A stretch of DNA of 64,000 nt, from NCBI GenBank assembly GCA_019914995.1, contig CM034141.1, forward strand, positions 5,682,001 through 5,746,000, read 5' to 3'. Origin of the DNA: Acanthochlamys bracteata (Eukaryota > Streptophyta > Magnoliopsida > Pandanales > Velloziaceae). The first letter of the stretch is position 1. Every line of letters begins with the position of its first letter. This document shows, one piece after another, positions 24,420 to 37,300 of the stretch. The notes under the pieces are model-generated. The model saw nothing but the letters and a program-made list of their open reading frames with translations, was not told the origin of the DNA and did no database searches. The position numbers and the translations under genes were made by a program.

Positions 24420-27400
24420 ATAGCTTCTTCATGTGTCAATGCTAATCCAGCTAAGCCGCAGTCTGACAAGTGAGGATAAAGCTCCTCATCAAGGAGAACA
24501 TTTGCAGATTTCAGGTTTCGATGGACAACAGAGGGCAAGCGTACTTCATTTAGATACCTATAGCAACAGAAATCATACCTGGTTATCTCACATAACAAAA
24601 TATGTTAAAAGTAAAAACAAGAAGCATTGGAGATTATGGTGCATTAATGAGAAGCTTACTCCAGAGCTCTAGCAATCCCAAGAGTGATCCTCACACGTTG
24701 GTTCCACGTAAGAGTCTTGCTGCTATCATCGGCAAAGTGCAGCTTATCATGTAAAGTCCCATTTCCAATAATTTCATAAACAAGAAGACGGTGCCCATGT
24801 TCTGCACAATAACCCACTAAGGCGGTGATGTTTGGATGCTGAAGGTGCGACATATTTGAAACAGCTTCAAGAAAGTTATCCTCTTCTTGCAAGGATAGTG
24901 CTGAACTGTCAATCTTCTTTACAGCCAGAACCTAACAGAACAAATACTTTATACTAAAGTGCATAATCAAACGCAGTCTAAAAGGGTAGGAGTAAGACAA
25001 TTAGTAACAAAGCTAACATGTAAGTTGCACGAGAGATGGAATGATTTTATATACACATAAAAGATATACATCATGATCGACGCGGACATGAATATGAATA
25101 ATTACCTTCCCATTAGGGAACTCCGCCCTATAAACCCTGCCAAGGGAACCTTCACCAATAAGGAAATCCTGGCTAAAGCTATTTGAAGCAGACTGCAGTG
25201 AATCAACAGTATACGATGTAGCAGCTATAGGGACTATGGGTCTCCTCATAGACCCAGTATTCCTGTAGACACTCTCAATCATCACCTTCTCACTAGGTGG
25301 AGGTTTCAGAGATGCCATTGGAGGAGCTTTTAGTGTCTGCTCTGGTGGCACCTTGTGTGTTGCTACAAATGAAAACAAATTGTGATGATCAGTAAAAACC
25401 AAGTTGCAAACCTCTAATACATAACAGAAAGCATATAGTGATAACGTAATACATATTAGTCTAAACAAGTACATAACAAAGAATAAGAACCACAAAGCAA
25501 CTTTTGATGTGAAAAGTAATATATGACTTTCATGAACACAATTATCTTTCACTTGTAATCAAATAGCCAAGTGTATATATGGCTTGTGCATCTACTATTT
25601 ATGAAATCTAAACAGTTCTATTAATGCAATATTATATTGATCATTGATAGAAAGCTTCTCCCAAATCTTCACTGCCAGATACAAGGATGTCCTTGATGGT
25701 GAGAAGCAACCTCATAAAGTAAGAAATATCACAAGGGGAAGGCAAATGTTTTATGTATTTTCACCTCTTATGACAATAACACTACATCAAATCTAAGTTG
25801 AAGTACCATAAAATTAAAAATGTCAAATACAAGAGTAAAAGCTCATGTCCTTTGATCCTGAGGGTCAACTAGAGATAAGGCTGCCCCAGAATATAAATGG
25901 AACAAGAATGCCCTAAGAAATAATACCTCTCTCTGTGACAACTGAATGTTTCTTTGACAAATCCATTGTACTCTTATGGCGTACATGCTTATGCTTATGC
26001 GCTTTCCAATAGTAAGCGATGACTGCTAGTGTTGCAAATATTCCGCCAGAAAGTGAACCTACAACTGTGCCAACTATCTGTTCTGCAGCCCTTTTATTGC
26101 TGCTTTGACCTCCAGGAGAAGGAAGACCATAGGCGGCCCCCAGAGTTGTATTTGGTGGTGGTGCCTCCTGAGTGTGATTACATGAGTTATTAGCTCTTCT
26201 TGGGAAACGCGAAGTGAAGGGAGGTGATGGGGGTGCTGGACTCTCAGAAAAGGAGTTACCTCCAAGACTGTATAATATGGAGCAGATAAGTGACAATGGC
26301 TAATGTTAAAAAAATTGTGGGGAAGCATAACATATGTTTAAAAGCAGTAGCCAAGACAAAGTAACTACTCACACCAGATTGGAAATAGAACTGAACTCTG
26401 GAGGTATCCAGCCACTGAAATTATTATTTGCAATATTCCTGTTGGAAAAATGGGCATTAGAATAATATTGCCTGAGAACAGAAGCTTTGCAAGAAAATTA
26501 CTTACAGGTATGTCAAGCTAAGGTTTGCTAAAAGATTTACCGCACCAGTCATCTGATTATTTTGCAAGTACCTGGAAATAAAGACAGCATAAAGCAATGA
26601 ACATAAGTGGGAAAAGTGAATAGTAAGATTGTTGTACATCAGATACTTACAGACTAGACAGGTTAGAAAGAAGGCCTAAGGATTTTGGAAGATCTCCATC
26701 CAAGTTATTGAAGGATATGTCTCTGTTAAATAAAAGAACACGCACGCAGGATATGAATGCCGGTATCAGCAATAGTGGTAATTTTTTTAGAATTATAGAA
26801 TGCCTCACAACTAAATTCAGAACTCCATCCCACAAGCGAAAATATTCGAAAATTTCCATATGACAACCATCCGCTCGAAAAAATTAATAGTTCCTTCCAA
26901 CTTAGCAAATGTTTTTATTATTGTTATTATTTTTCAAAGCACAAAAGTCAATGTGAGAAAATCTAACTTCAAGGAGAACAAAGGCAAAGGAGCTGAATAT
27001 TACTTGAAAGAGCCAGGAAAGAACTTATAACGTAATGACTAGGATCATATTATGCTTTACACCTCCAATGACTATGTCTTTGATGGTTTCTTTATGAGCT
27101 CGTTGCCATTTCCGTCTTTTGAGAATACCACAGTCAGGCTTGATAACTTGCTAAATCTACATAGTTTAATTTACAAGGAAGTCACTGCACCATTTTACCA
27201 AAAAGAGTGTACTCAGAATCTATATTCAACTTCACAGTAATTCTACTGGTATGCCACAGACTGAAAACATACTTGGAACAATGAATGTTCTAACTGCAAC
27301 AGCATATATGCCAAAGCACTTACAACACTGACAGATGTTGGAGATTTGTGAAGACATCTTTAATTGGCAAGGACAGCACATTGTGGCTCACATTTCTGTG

Positions 27401-27710
27401 ATCATACAAATAATGCATAAGTTAATGCAGTACAAACAGTAACAAATTAGACATAAATTGAAAGATATTACACAAAGATTTATCACCTACAGGTAAGTTA
27501 ATGAGACCATAGTGGATATAGAATAAGGGAGGTTTCCACTTAGGTTATTGCTGGCAAGATTCCTGCAAAGTTATACAAATTTCAACAATAATTCGAATTA
27601 CACAGTAGATGAAAAATTGGAAAGAATGAACTGAAATGAAGAAGAATTACAAGTAGGTTAAATTTGGTGGCAGTTGATAGGGAATTTTTTGTTGTAAAAG
27701 GCCACACCTG
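24420..27710 (-). pseudogene. STRUBBELIG-receptor-family LRR kinase (SRF6/7/8 class), truncated
   Basis: Minus-strand exons in order: LRR pieces near 27651-27703 (KIPYQLPPNLTYL), 27490-27563 (NLASNNLSGNLPYSIS), 27308-27383, 26651-26722 (DISFNNLDGDLPKSLG), 26509-26573 and 26371-26441. Then come a Pro-rich/transmembrane exon 25927-26267 (GGNSFSESPAPPSPP, then IVGTVVGSLSGGIFATLAV), a juxtamembrane and P-loop exon 25106-25362 (LIGEGSLGRVYRAEF), 24660-24931 ([19 protein letters not shown]), and a last piece 24451-24557 with [15 protein letters not shown] and [11 protein letters not shown] for HRD and DCG for DFG are normal for this atypical kinase family. The signal peptide and first LRR exon are absent to the right, and the C-lobe lies inverted at 24054-24407. 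Where present, frames and splice sites look intact, so breakage may be recent. Confidence 0.85.
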
Positions 27711-28921
27711 CTTCCCATTGATTTGATTTTATTCTCTTTCAATAAGAATGGCCTATGCAAGTAATGATTAAACAAGTTTTCTTTCCTTTGTAGGTTGTAA
27801 TGTTGTATCTTTCTGGTTCTTTACCATTGTTGATAATAATTATTAATTATTGTTTTCCTTTATATACTATTCATTTGTTGATATAAGTACCTTAATTCAA
27901 AGTTGTAAATATAAAAAACACAAATAGGAATAACAAAAAATTCAGACCTTATTGTTGATGGAAAGAAAAAAGATTTATTGTATAGATGAAATTTATAAAT
28001 CAATACCCTATTTAAGGCGATTTAACTAGCTAATTAATTTTAAAAAATTAAATTCATAATATAATATTAAAATAGTCAAAATCAAATTACCCAAAATCTA
28101 AACTAATTATTCGTTTCAAGTCCGAACATCATGATTCATTTATTTCGAAGCTTTTTTATGGTCCATTTTATTTCAAAACAAATTATTCATTTCATTTCAG
28201 AATAAATCCCTTTTTTTTTTAATATAATACAGCACGCTTTATTTTATAAAAGAATTATCATAACATACTAAATTTGTCTATACCATGTCTAAAGGAATAG
28301 AACCTATAATCTAATTAGGTACAGCGAAAATTATCCGTACTCAGCCCCATTTGGCATCGCTTATGTGTACATTTTTATCTCATTTTTAGTTATAGAGCTT
28401 TTTTATAATTTGAAAAATATTAGTGAATTGTACATTATAGAATGTTATAGATAATGTTTTTATTTTCTTAGCTATAGAAGGTAATATTATTTTCTGAAAA
28501 ATTTTCACCAAAAGGTTTGTAATAAAATATATTTTTTATTAAGTAATTTCAAACGACTTCTAATTGTAAGACTCTGGTCAACATGTTAAAAAAGTATAAT
28601 TATGACTTTGGACTTGTTTACAAATAGTTTAATCTCACTTTTCTCTTCCAAAACTTCTCTCCATTTTACTTTTATATCAAAATAAACACAAAAGTCAAAC
28701 TCAATTTTTTTGCCAAAAATTCTACTTTCAAATTTAAATTTTAAAAATAAAATTTCTCTTCTAAATCAATTTTGATAACAAGTAAATATAAAAAATTAAA
28801 TTCATTATCAAAAGCTTAGTTTAAAATTTTCAGTTTAGAATAAAAGAATAAAAAAAATACGCATATTATAATATTTAATTAATTTTGTCAACCTTAGTGG
28901 CGATTATTATTAATGGATCTA

Positions 28922-29196
28922 AGGGTGCTTTCAAATATAAGAAAGTGAGTTTCGCAGAAATAAAAAATGTGAAGCGAAATTTTTTTTTAAATAGGTTAAA
29001 AAAAGAGTCTTATTTTTATGTTTTAATTATTCTTAAAGTAGGTTAAAAATAAATTTTAATTTTTGTGTTTTAATTATTTTGTGAAGTGGATTGTAATTAG
29101 AGTTATGTTTTTGAAGTGTGATTTTTAGTACAGTATATATTTAGAGTATGTGAACTGTCCGAAATTTTAAAACTAGAATTACACAAGCGTTTGGAA
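28922..29196. mobile_element. Possible decayed MITE family A copy (A5)
   Basis: Begins gggtgctttcaaata and ends near agcgtttggaata, with an interior (gtgagtttcgcagaaat, gtgttttaattattttgtgaa) resembling copies at 13488 and 36496. The ends are diverged and no target duplication is clear. Confidence 0.4.
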
Positions 29197-29423
29197 TAAA
29201 TTGGCTTAACCGTGGATTGCATCCGAGCTCTTAACGATGGGCATAAAGAAATCAAAGAATAGCCCAACCTTAATGGGCTTACATAAATGGATGTCGTGAA
29301 AAGTTATTGAAGCCTATTATTTTGAATCCCTCTTGTCTTTTTCCAAGCCCAAGATGAGATAATTCCTAGATCCTATATTCCTATGTATACCTGCATAAAC
29401 TGGAATCTAACCAACAAAAACTT

Positions 29424-29433
29424 CCACGTCATC
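29424..29433 (+). promoter_or_regulatory. UPR-element-like bZIP site upstream of SEC61 alpha
   Basis: CCACGTCATC equals the core half of the plant P-UPRE, bound by ER-stress bZIP factors such as bZIP28/bZIP60. A palindromic GACGTC lies at 29604-29609, nearer the transcript start. ER-stress induction of translocon genes is known in plants, so the sites fit the gene. Binding here is not shown. Confidence 0.45.
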
Positions 29434-29769
29434 AACCTAATCAGACAAAAACCAGAGAAATTCACGGTGGGACCACGCGCTATATTTCTGTTAACGTCCG
29501 ATTTGCTGCGTCGTATTCCATCCAGCACAGCGAGAGCACCTATGTGACTCCGAACAAAACTGGAATAACAAACATGACCGAGGGTATTTATGGTATTACC
29601 ATCGACGTCAGACACAAATACAACGCCATAATTTTAATAAATAATTAAACAAATTCTTTTTTCTCGCGGTTTTTAAAACTCTCTCTGCTCTCTCGATTTC
29701 TTTGTTTCTCTGATTCGATTTGATTCGATCATCTCTCTAAGCTATCGCGATCTATCGCGCACCACACAG

Positions 29770-30279
29770 GTAATTGTCTTCTTGGATTACGAACTCTTTG
29801 ATTTCAGTTGTTCCATTGCAAATCTCGTAGATCTGTTTCCATGTTGTTCAAATTTCGTTTAATAACAATTGTTTCAAGGGTTTATGCTGGGATCTATTCG
29901 CTGTTTTCTGCGATTCTAGCTTGCAAACAATGATATCTTTTCTTATTAGATTCTGAGATGTTTTGGAGATATTATTTGTTAGATTACTAGATTTAGTAGC
30001 TCAAATCGCTTGAATTTGTTTAAAATGTGTTTGGTAGTTGGAAATTCTTCTTTCAATTTTTTATGTGGATTTAATGTGAAATGTAATTTGTTATGAATTG
30101 AGTTTTAGGTAGCTTAGATTTATAGAATAATTTCTTTATCTGGTCCGTGTTTTTGCTGATCTTTTCTATTAGTTTTTCTATGGATCTGTTGGATTTAGTT
30201 ATGCTAGGACGCGAGTTGATTGTTTAAAGGTGATATAGCATGGGAGTAATAATAATGGAAATTTTTTTTATTCTATTAG
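29770..30279 (+). other. 5'UTR intron of SEC61 alpha
   Basis: A likely non-coding first exon ending at 29769 (CACACAG|GTAATT) joins at TTCTATTAG|GGAAAATGGCT five bases before the start codon. In-frame ATGs upstream of 30285 lie inside this intron. Leader introns are common in highly expressed plant genes. Confidence 0.65.
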
Positions 30280-30284
30280 GGAAA

Positions 30285-33272
30285 ATGGCTGGAGGATTCA
30301 GAGTACTGCACCTTGTACGACCCTTTCTAGCGTTTTTGCCGGAAGTTCAAACAGCTGATCGAAGAATTCCCTTCAGAGAGAAGGTCATCTATACCGTGAT
30401 CTCCCTCTTCATCTTTTTGGTCTGCAGTCAGCTCCCTCTCTATGGGATACATTCGACCACGGGAGCGGATCCATTTTACTGGATGCGTGTCATCCTTGCA
30501 TCAAACCGTGGAACCGTTATGGAGCTTGGAATTACTCCCATTGTGACTTCTGGATTAGTCATGCAGCTATTGGTTGGTTCAAAGATTATCGAAGTGGATA
30601 ATAGTGTCCGAGAGGATCGCTCCCTCTTGTAAGTTTTCAATTCAAAACAAACGTATTTGTTGCATGTTTGTTTGTGGATGGTGGTCGTATGGGAAGTGTA
30701 TCTTGCATCGAGTTGAATCTGGTATCGATTAGAGTATAAACATTATCAAAGGTGACTTGTAGGTTGTTATTTGATGTGATTGATCTTTATTAAGAGCACA
30801 ACATAACATTTGTAGTAGGTCTAATCTTTAGAACTCTGATTCACATAACTTTCTCTAGTTGAGAAGTGTGATATCGTCCACTGTCATTATTTCGTAATAA
30901 AAGGATATAGCAGCAGGAGAAGGCCTCATGTGTTGATAGATACCCTTGGAATAATATTTTAGGAATATGACAGCTCCTTATTTAATGCTAAGTATTATTT
31001 CATGGGTGGGAGTATACTTAAAAGATATCAGACTGAAGTTGGCTTTTTGTGCTTTATGTTTTACTAGTTTCCTTTTCAGGTTTTTCTTGTTTAAACCATG
31101 TTTGAGTTCTATGTTACGTGTAATTGATGTCTGATGCTATTTTTGACTCAGAGTTCCAGTGTTTTCACTGCAATGCCAATGTTGTGTTGATGAAAGTTTT
31201 ATGGTTATTGTCCTCGAATTTGCTATGCTCTGACGTAAGTTCCAAGACATGCTTTGCATGATAATTTTTCACTCTACTTTTATTTTCAATTAGAAATGGC
31301 GCACAGAAGCTTCTGGGCATCCTTATTGCTATTGGAGAGGCTGTTGCGTATGTTCTGTCTGGAATGTATGGTAGTGTCAGCCAGCTGGGTACTGGGAATG
31401 CTATTCTGATAATCCTTCAACTTTTCTTTGCCGGTATCATTGTGATTTGTTTGGATGAACTTCTCCAGAAAGGATATGGCCTGGGCTCAGGAATTTCCTT
31501 GTTCATTGCAACTAACATTTGGTAAGATTTCCCATCCTCAAATTGTTACCAGTGAAATCAATGCTTTTGGTTTTTGTCCTTTTACCACAATTTTTATGCT
31601 TGATTCAGTGAAAATATAATCTGGAAGGCTTTCAGCCCAACAACCATCAACAGTGGACGTGGTGCTGAGTTTGAAGGTGCAGTCATTGCATTATTCCATC
31701 TATTGATTACTCGTACAGATAAAGTTCGAGCTCTTCGGGAGGCTTTCTATCGACAAAATCTTCCAAATGTGACAAACTTGTTAGCAACCGTTTTGGTCTT
31801 TCTTGTTGTTATCTACTTCCAAGGTTTCCGTGTTGTTCTCCCTGTGAGGTCAAAGAATGCCCGTGGGCAGCAGGGATCCTATCCCATTAAGCTTTTTTAC
31901 ACATCTAACATGCCAATCATTCTGCAATCTGCACTTGTTTCCAACTTGTACTTCATTTCCCAGGTGGGTAATTGCACATATGCTATCATTATTAATCCCC
32001 TAGCCTCCTGTTTTGCATCACATTGAATACTTCTCTTGTGATGCAGTTACTGTACCGGAGGTTCAGTGGTAATTTCTTCGTAAATCTGCTGGGAAAATGG
32101 AAGGAATCTGAATATAGTGGTCAATCCATTCCTGTTGGTGGTATTGCCTACTACATTACTGCACCATCAAGGTGATTGGAGGATCCTTTTTATGCCCATG
32201 TGTTCTATATAGTATAGAATTTATTATCAAAATTTTATAAGGTGGATATCTTGCTCTAGAGCTATTTGCGTAGTTATTCATTCTGATGCTTACTGATTAT
32301 CATATTGTTTTAATTGACATGCAGCTTGGCAGATATGGCGGCAAATCCCTTCCATGCACTTTTCTACATTATTTTTATGCTTACAGCATGTGCACTTTTC
32401 TCAAAAACATGGATTGAAGTATCAGGATCATCTGCAAGAGATGTAGCCAAACAACTCAAGGTAGACTTTCTAACAATTTCTTGAAATAGGAACATATACC
32501 TTTATACATGGATGCATGAATATCATAACTTTTTGTTACTTCTCCTTTGTGCACATCATACACTTTTCCCTTGAGAAGTTTCATTGTGAGGCACATTGTG
32601 GAAAGGATGTATTTGTCAGTGATACTTAATGAGAATCATAAGGTTTGCTCTAGTTTCTATCAAGACAATCGGATCACTCATTCTTGTGTGAAATTTGGCA
32701 GTTGTTGGAATACTTGAAAGCGTTCTTTCCCCTTTTTAAATGGTAATTTTGGCTCTGTAAGATGCTTTGTGGCTGACATATCTAAGAAAAAGTTGATCTT
32801 ATTTACTAATGATTGTCCAAGTTGTTTAGGAGACCTACTAGTTTGTTTGACTCTTCGACCCAGAAGAGATGTGCTTGTGCGTTGATAGTTAGTTTCATTT
32901 TTCTCGTTTCCTTTGGTAACTCTGAAAGAGTTGTGACAACAGCCCACAGATCCTAGAAGCAAAGTCTAATGTGTGAGAGCTTATGCAGTACCTCGCATAT
33001 GTGCTAATAATTTTTTGGATTCTTTTTTTCAGGAACAGCAAATGGTCATGCCTGGTCACCGGGAGTCCAATCTCCAGAAGGAATTGAACCGCTACATCCC
33101 TACTGCAGCAGCTTTTGGAGGAATGTGCATTGGTGCTTTGACCGTCCTTGCTGATTTCATGGGGGCAATTGGTTCTGGAACCGGTATCCTACTTGCCGTG
33201 ACAATTATCTATCAGTATTTTGAGACATTTGAGAAAGAGAAAGCCACTGAACTCGGCTTTTTCGGTCTTTGA
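30285..33272 (+). CDS. SEC61A: Protein transport protein SEC61 subunit alpha
   Basis: Six coding exons (30285-30628, 31294-31521, 31609-31963, 32047-32171, 32325-32460, 33033-33272) give 475 aa, the usual length for eukaryotic SEC61 alpha. It is the channel-forming, multi-spanning subunit of the ER translocon, with SEC61 beta and gamma, and moves nascent secretory and membrane proteins across or into the ER membrane. The start [20 protein letters not shown], the segment [15 protein letters not shown], and the loop [20 protein letters not shown] are near-invariant family features. The protein ends ELGFFGL. The chosen ATG directly follows the acceptor of the 5'UTR intron; the upstream in-frame extension is intronic. 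All phases join and no residue stands out as abnormal. Confidence 0.97.
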
Positions 33273-34303
33273 TCTCTGTCATCATCACATTACTTAACGG
33301 TGCGGTTCAATGGAAGCCCAACCTGCAGTTTTGGATATAACTTGAGGAAAGATGCAAATAAGTTCTTAACGTCAGACTGTAGGATTCAGAGTTCTAGAGA
33401 CGACTTTTGGAGGCTTAACCTGTTAGAAAACCCCTATTTAGTAGGGTGTGTCATACTCAGCTCGAATATACAGCAGGCAATTCTTTTTAAATTAGCAGCT
33501 TTCTTCCAGTGGGATGTAAACTTATTGAAAAATTTTCCGATTTGTGTGTTAATCCTTATGCTTTGTGTTGATCTTTATTGTACCGAGTATCTCGTTTATC
33601 GAGAAAACTATAACATTTCGACCTGTAATTGCGTACACTCGGATATGGATGCATTCTTTCTGAAGGATCTGAATAGAATCTTCAGAAAACACTGAAGCAT
33701 GCAAGGCAACACTTGAGTGGATTTGCTCGCGTACCATGAGTAGCATTCCTCAATTAACGAAAATAAATTTAGGTACTCAGGCCGAGTTTCTCTTTCCACA
33801 GCACGTTCAAATTCCAACGAATCCACAAGTTAAAAAGTTTTCCTACGGCTCAAACAAGTTGAGACCACGAACTTCATCCGGAAACATATAAGACGCGCAA
33901 TCAGACACAACACGCTACATAACATGGCTCCTGGATGTCAACACAATTATCAACACCAACAATTAAGTTATTACCTGGAGTCACAATACAAAAGCTAGGT
34001 AACAAGTACCAGGTGATAGAAATTTGAAAAGCATGGTAGATTACAACAGGTTGAATTGCAAGTTAGAATATAACCGAGAGACCTACCCTAGACACAGCAT
34101 GAAAGGATATTCAGCACAAGCAGTTTACAAAGTTGAAACAAAAGCCCGACAGACATATCTTGCCAAATAAGTTATGAAAACTGTCTGGTTTGTGCAATGG
34201 CACTCTTTAACTCTGTGCTGTACAATCCTATTGTTGCAACAATAGCTTAACACCCTCCCTAGTAGCATGAAGATCAACAAGAGTGCCATTTCGCTTCAAC
34301 TGG
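33273..34303. other. Convergent 3' ends of SEC61 alpha and the EBS-type gene
   Basis: The two genes face each other across 1.03 kb. The first 300-400 bp are probably SEC61 3'UTR; the right part is probably the EBS 3'UTR. No separate gene was recognised; the small frames here have no domain. Confidence 0.5.
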
Positions 34304-37300
34304 TCACCGTTTCCGCCTTTTTGTTTCTATCTGCAAAACACAAGCTTATAACTTGTCAAATATAATGAACTGAACAAGAAGAAAGTACCAGTCAATATTT
34401 TCTCACTTTTTTTTCACCCCTAATTGTTTGTATTCGGAGTATGATGTTGTCAAGAGCAAGACGACAAAGATGTACAGAGAACAGAATCATTTGATTTGCA
34501 GAAAGATCCTGACTCTTTTAATTTTTCCTTTTCAAAGACTAGTTTCACGAGCAAAATTAAAAGAGCCCGTAATGTTACTATATTAAAAACATGAATGAGT
34601 ATGCAATGCTATACCTTAATTAATGCTTTTAACCCTAGCAATTTGTGCTCAACAGAAGATTAACTTTACTGCCAAACATTTTCAGTATATTAGAGGGAAG
34701 TCTCCAGTACTTGGTTTTGACCACGAAGGCTCCAGACAAGTTGAGTAGCTTCTACAAAGGTAAGATTCACTACAATTATAACTTTCTTCAATGATGTTAT
34801 TCTAGTATTCCATTAATATTTTTCTGCTATGCTACAGCATCTAGAAAGTAACACTTGCTCTCACTTTTCTTACAAAACTTCAAGTTCTTTAACTATGTCT
34901 TGAGTGCATTCTACTTTAGTTATCTTTTCTCTCCACAACATGAATGTCATGGCATGAAAAACATTAAGAGTTGACTATGCTAAGATGCATTTACTCAATA
35001 ATTGAACTTTTTAAGGAGAGATTTGCTGACATCTGAAAGTACAGTCATCAAACATGACGTAGATCTAGATACATATTTGCATGTCCGCAATGATTCACAC
35101 ATCCTAAATTTGCAAACCTACATCCTCACAAATTGCAATATCCACGACAATGGGAATTTAAGATATTGATCCAGAATTAAGCATTATCAAGACGAAGAGT
35201 TAGGTCCAGTGCCCAGTTTAACAAATAGACATACTCAATATGATAAGCTGTCTAATCTCTTCCCTAATACCACAACAAAGTACTTATCCATTACCCATTC
35301 TTTCCACTGTCCGCAAATTTCCTGTATCTCAAAGGAATAATACACATTCACATACTGCTTTGGAACTACATCTCCTCTGAAATCCATTCATTTGTTACTG
35401 TATCCCACCGCCCAACTGTTTATCAGATTTCATCTCCAGCTTTCTTCACCTTACTTTTCTAAGTGTTTTATATCCTCAACGACTGGTTAGCACTTCTTCA
35501 AAACAAAATTCTTTACGCTTTGCATGGTCTAAAAGTTTATCCTTAAAGACCTACTATCTTTCCTGCACAGAAAGATAATGGTTGCAGGTGCATTATTGTA
35601 ACAGAGATCTCAAAATTCATTCATCACTGTCCATGCACCCCTCAAGATTTTTGGATACACCCAGGATTCTCAGATATGTCATATCATCTGAACTGTGAAA
35701 ATCACTTAAAACCATTGGAGGGACCAACTCAGCTGCATCCTTATGATGATGGAAAATATATCACACATTCAAATCATGAGGAACAAAGAGATTAACAGGC
35801 AATATGGCTAAAACAAGTCGCTTAAAAAATAACACGGGCAGAACACTTGTCCAACTGACTATAAGGAGAAAAACAACCTCACCTTGGGCTCAGAGATTGG
35901 TGAAACAGGAAAAGCATTCATTGAGGCTTTAGCATCATCCTCTGAAGAGCAATCAGAGCACAGGAAGTGATCCAACTTTTTGGCTTGTTCAATAGTCATA
36001 CCCATGCAAGATGGATGAAACCTGCACACAACGATCACTTATGAGACCACTAAAAACAAACAAAACTTACAATAAATCAAGGACCACTATAAATTATTAC
36101 ATCTCAAGGGTTCATCTGCATCAAGAGACGCATAAATATCACATCAGAGAAACAATAATAAGAATTTAATGTAATACAGTAACATCTCAGCTGACCGGTG
36201 GCTGACTTCTGATAATACAGCCAATATTTAATTATGATGAATTCTTCACCTCAAAAGAGTTCATATTGATAATACAGTCAACCAGCAGCTGAATTCTAAA
36301 TCTCGACTATTACAATGTAAGTTTATATAACTATCAATACATAACATAAGACAAATATAGAATACAAATGCAACCTCATAAAAGGAGAGTCTCCAATAAT
36401 AAATGATAAAAGAAACATACCAAAAAGTATAACACTGCATTCTGATAATACAGCTGCATACACATAGCGACGTGGTTGTTCCTAAGGCATACTTAGGATG
36501 TGTTTCAAATGCACGTAACCGAATTTCACGAATGTGAAAAGTGGGAAGTGGAGTTTCTTAAAAATGAGTTGGAACTAAAGCTTAGTTTTTGTGTTACAAT
36601 TATTTTTTGAAGTGAGTTGAAAGTGGAATTCAGTTTTTATGTTTCAATTGGTTTTAAAAGTGGGCTGAAAATGGAGAGGAGAAACTATGTCTCGAAGAGC
36701 ATGAAAACGGGTGGGTGGAACTCAAGCGGAAGTGGAGATCCACGTGTAGTTCTGAATTTTTTTATAACATTAAAACACGTGAATTCATCGGAACTCCAAA
36801 TCTGGCTGGAGAAGCTAGAGTTTTGATGAATTGAAACACGTCCTTAACTACAACAATTACTAATTAATGATAACAACGCATCTATATGTTTAGATATGTG
36901 AATGATGGTTGTTCGCGCCAGTTAACCCACTAATTGTAGGATCATAGATTGATAATCCATCAGAAACTTTAGTTTGCAACACTAGTGATATTCAAAGTAC
37001 ATCATGCATGAAGGAAAAGCTTATTACATTAGGCAATTTTCATATGTATTAGTTAGGAAACAATAATCAGATGTATTATTTAGGAAAAATAATATTTCTT
37101 ACCTTATCTTATAAATGAATACACAACAACAAATATTCATGCAAACTACAGCATACATCATCTTTTCATGTTCCATTTAGGGTGTGTTTTAATTGCATGG
37201 GAATCACTTTCTCCCGCTAGATTTTGAGTTCGGATGCACTTTTTGTGTTCAAATTACCCCGAAGTCACATCTAATTCACTTCTTACCAAACTCAGTTTCA

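Larger units (their letters stand above)
27711..29690. other. AT-rich intergenic DNA between SRF remnant and SEC61
   Basis: No gene was seen in about 2 kb. The missing 5' exons of the SRF gene were looked for and not found. A weak family-A MITE match lies at about 28922-29196. The SEC61 promoter is the last 300-400 bp. Confidence 0.55.

Noticed and set aside
30240..30284. N-terminal extension of SEC61 ([15 protein letters not shown])
   Set aside because: It lies in the 5'UTR intron upstream of a good acceptor; SEC61 alpha begins at the next Met.
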